Of a DNA stretch of 14,770 nucleotides, positions 13,405 through 14,770 are shown piece after piece. This DNA comes from JAXHUA01 sp034189695 (GTDB lineage: Bacteria; Chloroflexota; Dehalococcoidia; E44-bin15): positions 1 through 14,770 of the forward strand of contig JAXHUA010000120.1 of NCBI GenBank assembly GCA_034189695.1, given 5' to 3'. Below the pieces are notes generated by a model. The model saw only the letters and a list, made by a program, of their open reading frames with translations, made no database searches and was not told the DNA's origin. How positions within the stretch are numbered: position 1 is the first letter of the stretch; each line of letters opens with the position of its first letter. Position numbers and translations under genes: made by a program.

Positions 13405-13645
13405 CGGGGGTTCCGGCATGCAGGGGTGCAAGCCTCCGCCATCTCCACGTGGCTGCCGATCAAGCCCTCCCGGCGCACACTGCGGGCTTCCCGTTGCCTG
13501 AGTCCGGTGGTGCACCCAACATAGAAACGGTCAAACCCGACTATGAAAGCCGGCAAGTCCCGTCCCGACTGTGGATTTGTGGCTGGGATGAAGTGCGGGC
13601 AACGGGATTCAAACTGGTGCGCGTGCAGGACCGCCGGCTCACACA

Positions 13646-14545
13646 TCACGTCTTGACGCCGGTGGCCATAGCACCCGTACCGTTGACCTTCCCCACAATC
13701 GCCCCATCAGAACCCGTGAAGTATCTCTCTTCGAGTTCCGCTCTTCCGCTGTGGTCTACTAGAGAGAACCCGTACCTGGCGAGAAACCGCCCCACCTCGC
13801 CCTCTTCGAGGGCGAATGTCCACGCCTCGCCCACTCTCGCCAGTGTGCTGAGGGAGAACCCCCTCTCGCCGTAGTACTTCCCTTCCTTCCGCAGAACACC
13901 GCCATATACGTAGTCAAAAGCGATGAGGCTCCCCTTACCAGAGACGTCTTCGATGAAGCGGAAGGTGCTCTCGACGGCGTCTTGAGGCAAATACATCGTC
14001 ACCGCTTCCAGGAGGAACAGGGTTCTCCTGCCGGCAACAAACCCAGCCTGGCTCGTCCTGTCTTGCACGCTCTCCTTGCTGAAATCAATCGGCACGAGTA
14101 TCAGATTCTCCGGGATAGCCAGCTTCCGCAACTCAAAGCCTTTCAGCTTCATTTGCTGCGTCGTTGGGGCATCGAGTTCGAATACCCGAGTGCCTTTGTT
14201 CAACCCGGCGAAACGCAGTGCCCGGCTGTCGAACCCGGCTCCGAAGATGGCTATCTGGTCAAAACCATGCTCCAGGGCTTCCATGAACACCGCATCGAAG
14301 TACCTTGTCCTCGCGGTCACGTATTCGTACATACCTTTGGGGAAAAAGGGGCGACTGAAGAGATTGAACAGCCACCTCGATTTCAAGAGCAGCTTGAAGA
14401 AGGGCGGAATCAGCAAATAGGCGATGCGGTCCGGCCCTGAATAGCACTCCCTTCTGTCCACGTATGAAGCCGCCCGCAACAAGCACGCGAAGTCGGCCGT
14501 CCTCGAGGACTTCGTTTCAATCCTGCTGGTGCTCTCGCCTGTCAC
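13646..14545 (-). CDS. Class I SAM-dependent methyltransferase, LCM (leucine carboxyl methyltransferase-like) family
   Basis: A 299-residue soluble enzyme of the PPM1/LCMT-like family, whose bacterial members methylate mostly unknown small molecules. Motifs in order: the entry helix YEYVTARTRYFD (73-84), SAM-binding motif I IFGAGFDSRALRF (100-112), FELDAP (122-127, acidic residue for the SAM ribose), PIDF (152-155), and LLEAVTMYLP (178-187, usually EGLTMYL). The N-terminus has the family's KSSRTADFACLLRA pattern. There is a hydrophobic stretch at 42-65 (LLIPPFFKLLLKSRWLF), likely an amphipathic lid and not a membrane anchor. Start: the GTG at 14545 has GGAGG seven bases upstream; the frame is open to 14605, but those residues look like non-coding sequence. 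It is convergent with the MFS gene, and the membrane protein upstream on the same strand ends about 105 bases before it. Substrate unknown. Confidence 0.88.
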   Translation of the reverse strand: MTGESTSRIETKSSRTADFACLLRAASYVDRRECYSGPDRIAYLLIPPFFKLLLKSRWLFNLFSRPFFPKGMYEYVTARTRYFDAVFMEALEHGFDQIAIFGAGFDSRALRFAGLNKGTRVFELDAPTTQQMKLKGFELRKLAIPENLILVPIDFSKESVQDRTSQAGFVAGRRTLFLLEAVTMYLPQDAVESTFRFIEDVSGKGSLIAFDYVYGGVLRKEGKYYGERGFSLSTLARVGEAWTFALEEGEVGRFLARYGFSLVDHSGRAELEERYFTGSDGAIVGKVNGTGAMATGVKT

Positions 14546-14650
14546 TGCATTGCCTCCGAACCCGCCGCATAGGTAGCGTACCGTGGTATCCCGTCCCGCC
14601 GGCAACTGGTCGGTAGCCAGGCCTCACCGATGGGTCTCTAGGTTCCCCGT

Positions 14651-14770
14651 TCATGTCACCTGCTGCGATCCTTCCTCAACAACCCGGACACGATTGATGA
14701 GCGTGCTCCGAATGATGAAGAAAACGATCGCCGCAGAGAAGATGCATATTGCAGCAATGGTACTCACCAG
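14651..14770 (-). CDS. C-terminal end of a membrane protein (runs off the window)
   Basis: The - strand reading from the window edge gives 39 residues and a TGA: LVSTIAAICIFSAAIVFFII forms one clear membrane helix, followed by a basic and then polar tail (RSTLINRVRVVEEGSQQVT). This looks like the last helix and tail of a multi-helix protein, for example a transporter, cut by the window edge. It is too short to name a family. The frame was chosen because it is open to the edge and protein-like, while the alternative open frame is not. Confidence 0.5.
   Translation of the reverse strand: MVSTIAAICIFSAAIVFFIIRSTLINRVRVVEEGSQQVT

Overview
The window is a stretch of bacterial chromosome with no rRNA, complete tRNA, CRISPR array or insertion sequence that I can see. 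The genes are GC-rich, several use GTG or TTG starts, and Shine-Dalgarno sites are clear. The gene mix (acetate kinase plus a phosphoketolase-type enzyme, a DUF362/ferredoxin protein, an AbrB-led ABC-2 export operon, an LCM-type methyltransferase) would suit an anaerobic or fermentative bacterium. Chloroflexota (Dehalococcoidia-like) is my best guess, but it rests on general family resemblance and is not proven by any marker here.

Left block, 1-5691, all on the + strand and visibly the most GC-rich part: the 3' part of acetate kinase, a complete but divergent phosphoketolase-family enzyme, a DUF362 protein with two C-terminal [4Fe-4S] motifs, and an isoprenylcysteine-methyltransferase-like membrane protein whose best start overlaps the preceding stop codon. 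The first two would form a carbon pathway ending in ATP: phosphoketolase releases acetyl phosphate and acetate kinase uses it to make ATP and acetate. However, the phosphoketolase has lost some residues expected in the active site, so its reaction is uncertain. The block ends at a convergent junction (5692-5882) that holds two inverted repeats.

Middle block, 5883-11610, all on the - strand. Reading in the direction of transcription: a MarR regulator (11610-11170); an operon of AbrB-type regulator, ABC ATPase and two paralogous ABC-2 permeases (10911-8197) behind a near-consensus promoter; a lipoprotein with a right-handed beta-helix behind its own probable promoter (7979-6573); and a small HEPN-like protein with an R-x4-H motif (6422-5883).

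Right block, 11611-14770: the region upstream of marR holds a perfect 11-bp inverted repeat wrapped around a near-consensus + strand promoter. That promoter points at an MFS transporter about 340 bases away (12016-13379), which is broken by a 1-base frameshift near 12978. This looks like a MarR-controlled efflux locus whose transporter is either dead or mis-assembled. An LCM-family methyltransferase (14545-13646, - strand) and the C-terminal end of a membrane protein (14770-14651, - strand) close the window.

I do not see a clearly new multi-gene defence or mobile system. The most unusual items are the divergent phosphoketolase, the solitary HEPN-like protein, and the operator/promoter overlap upstream of marR.
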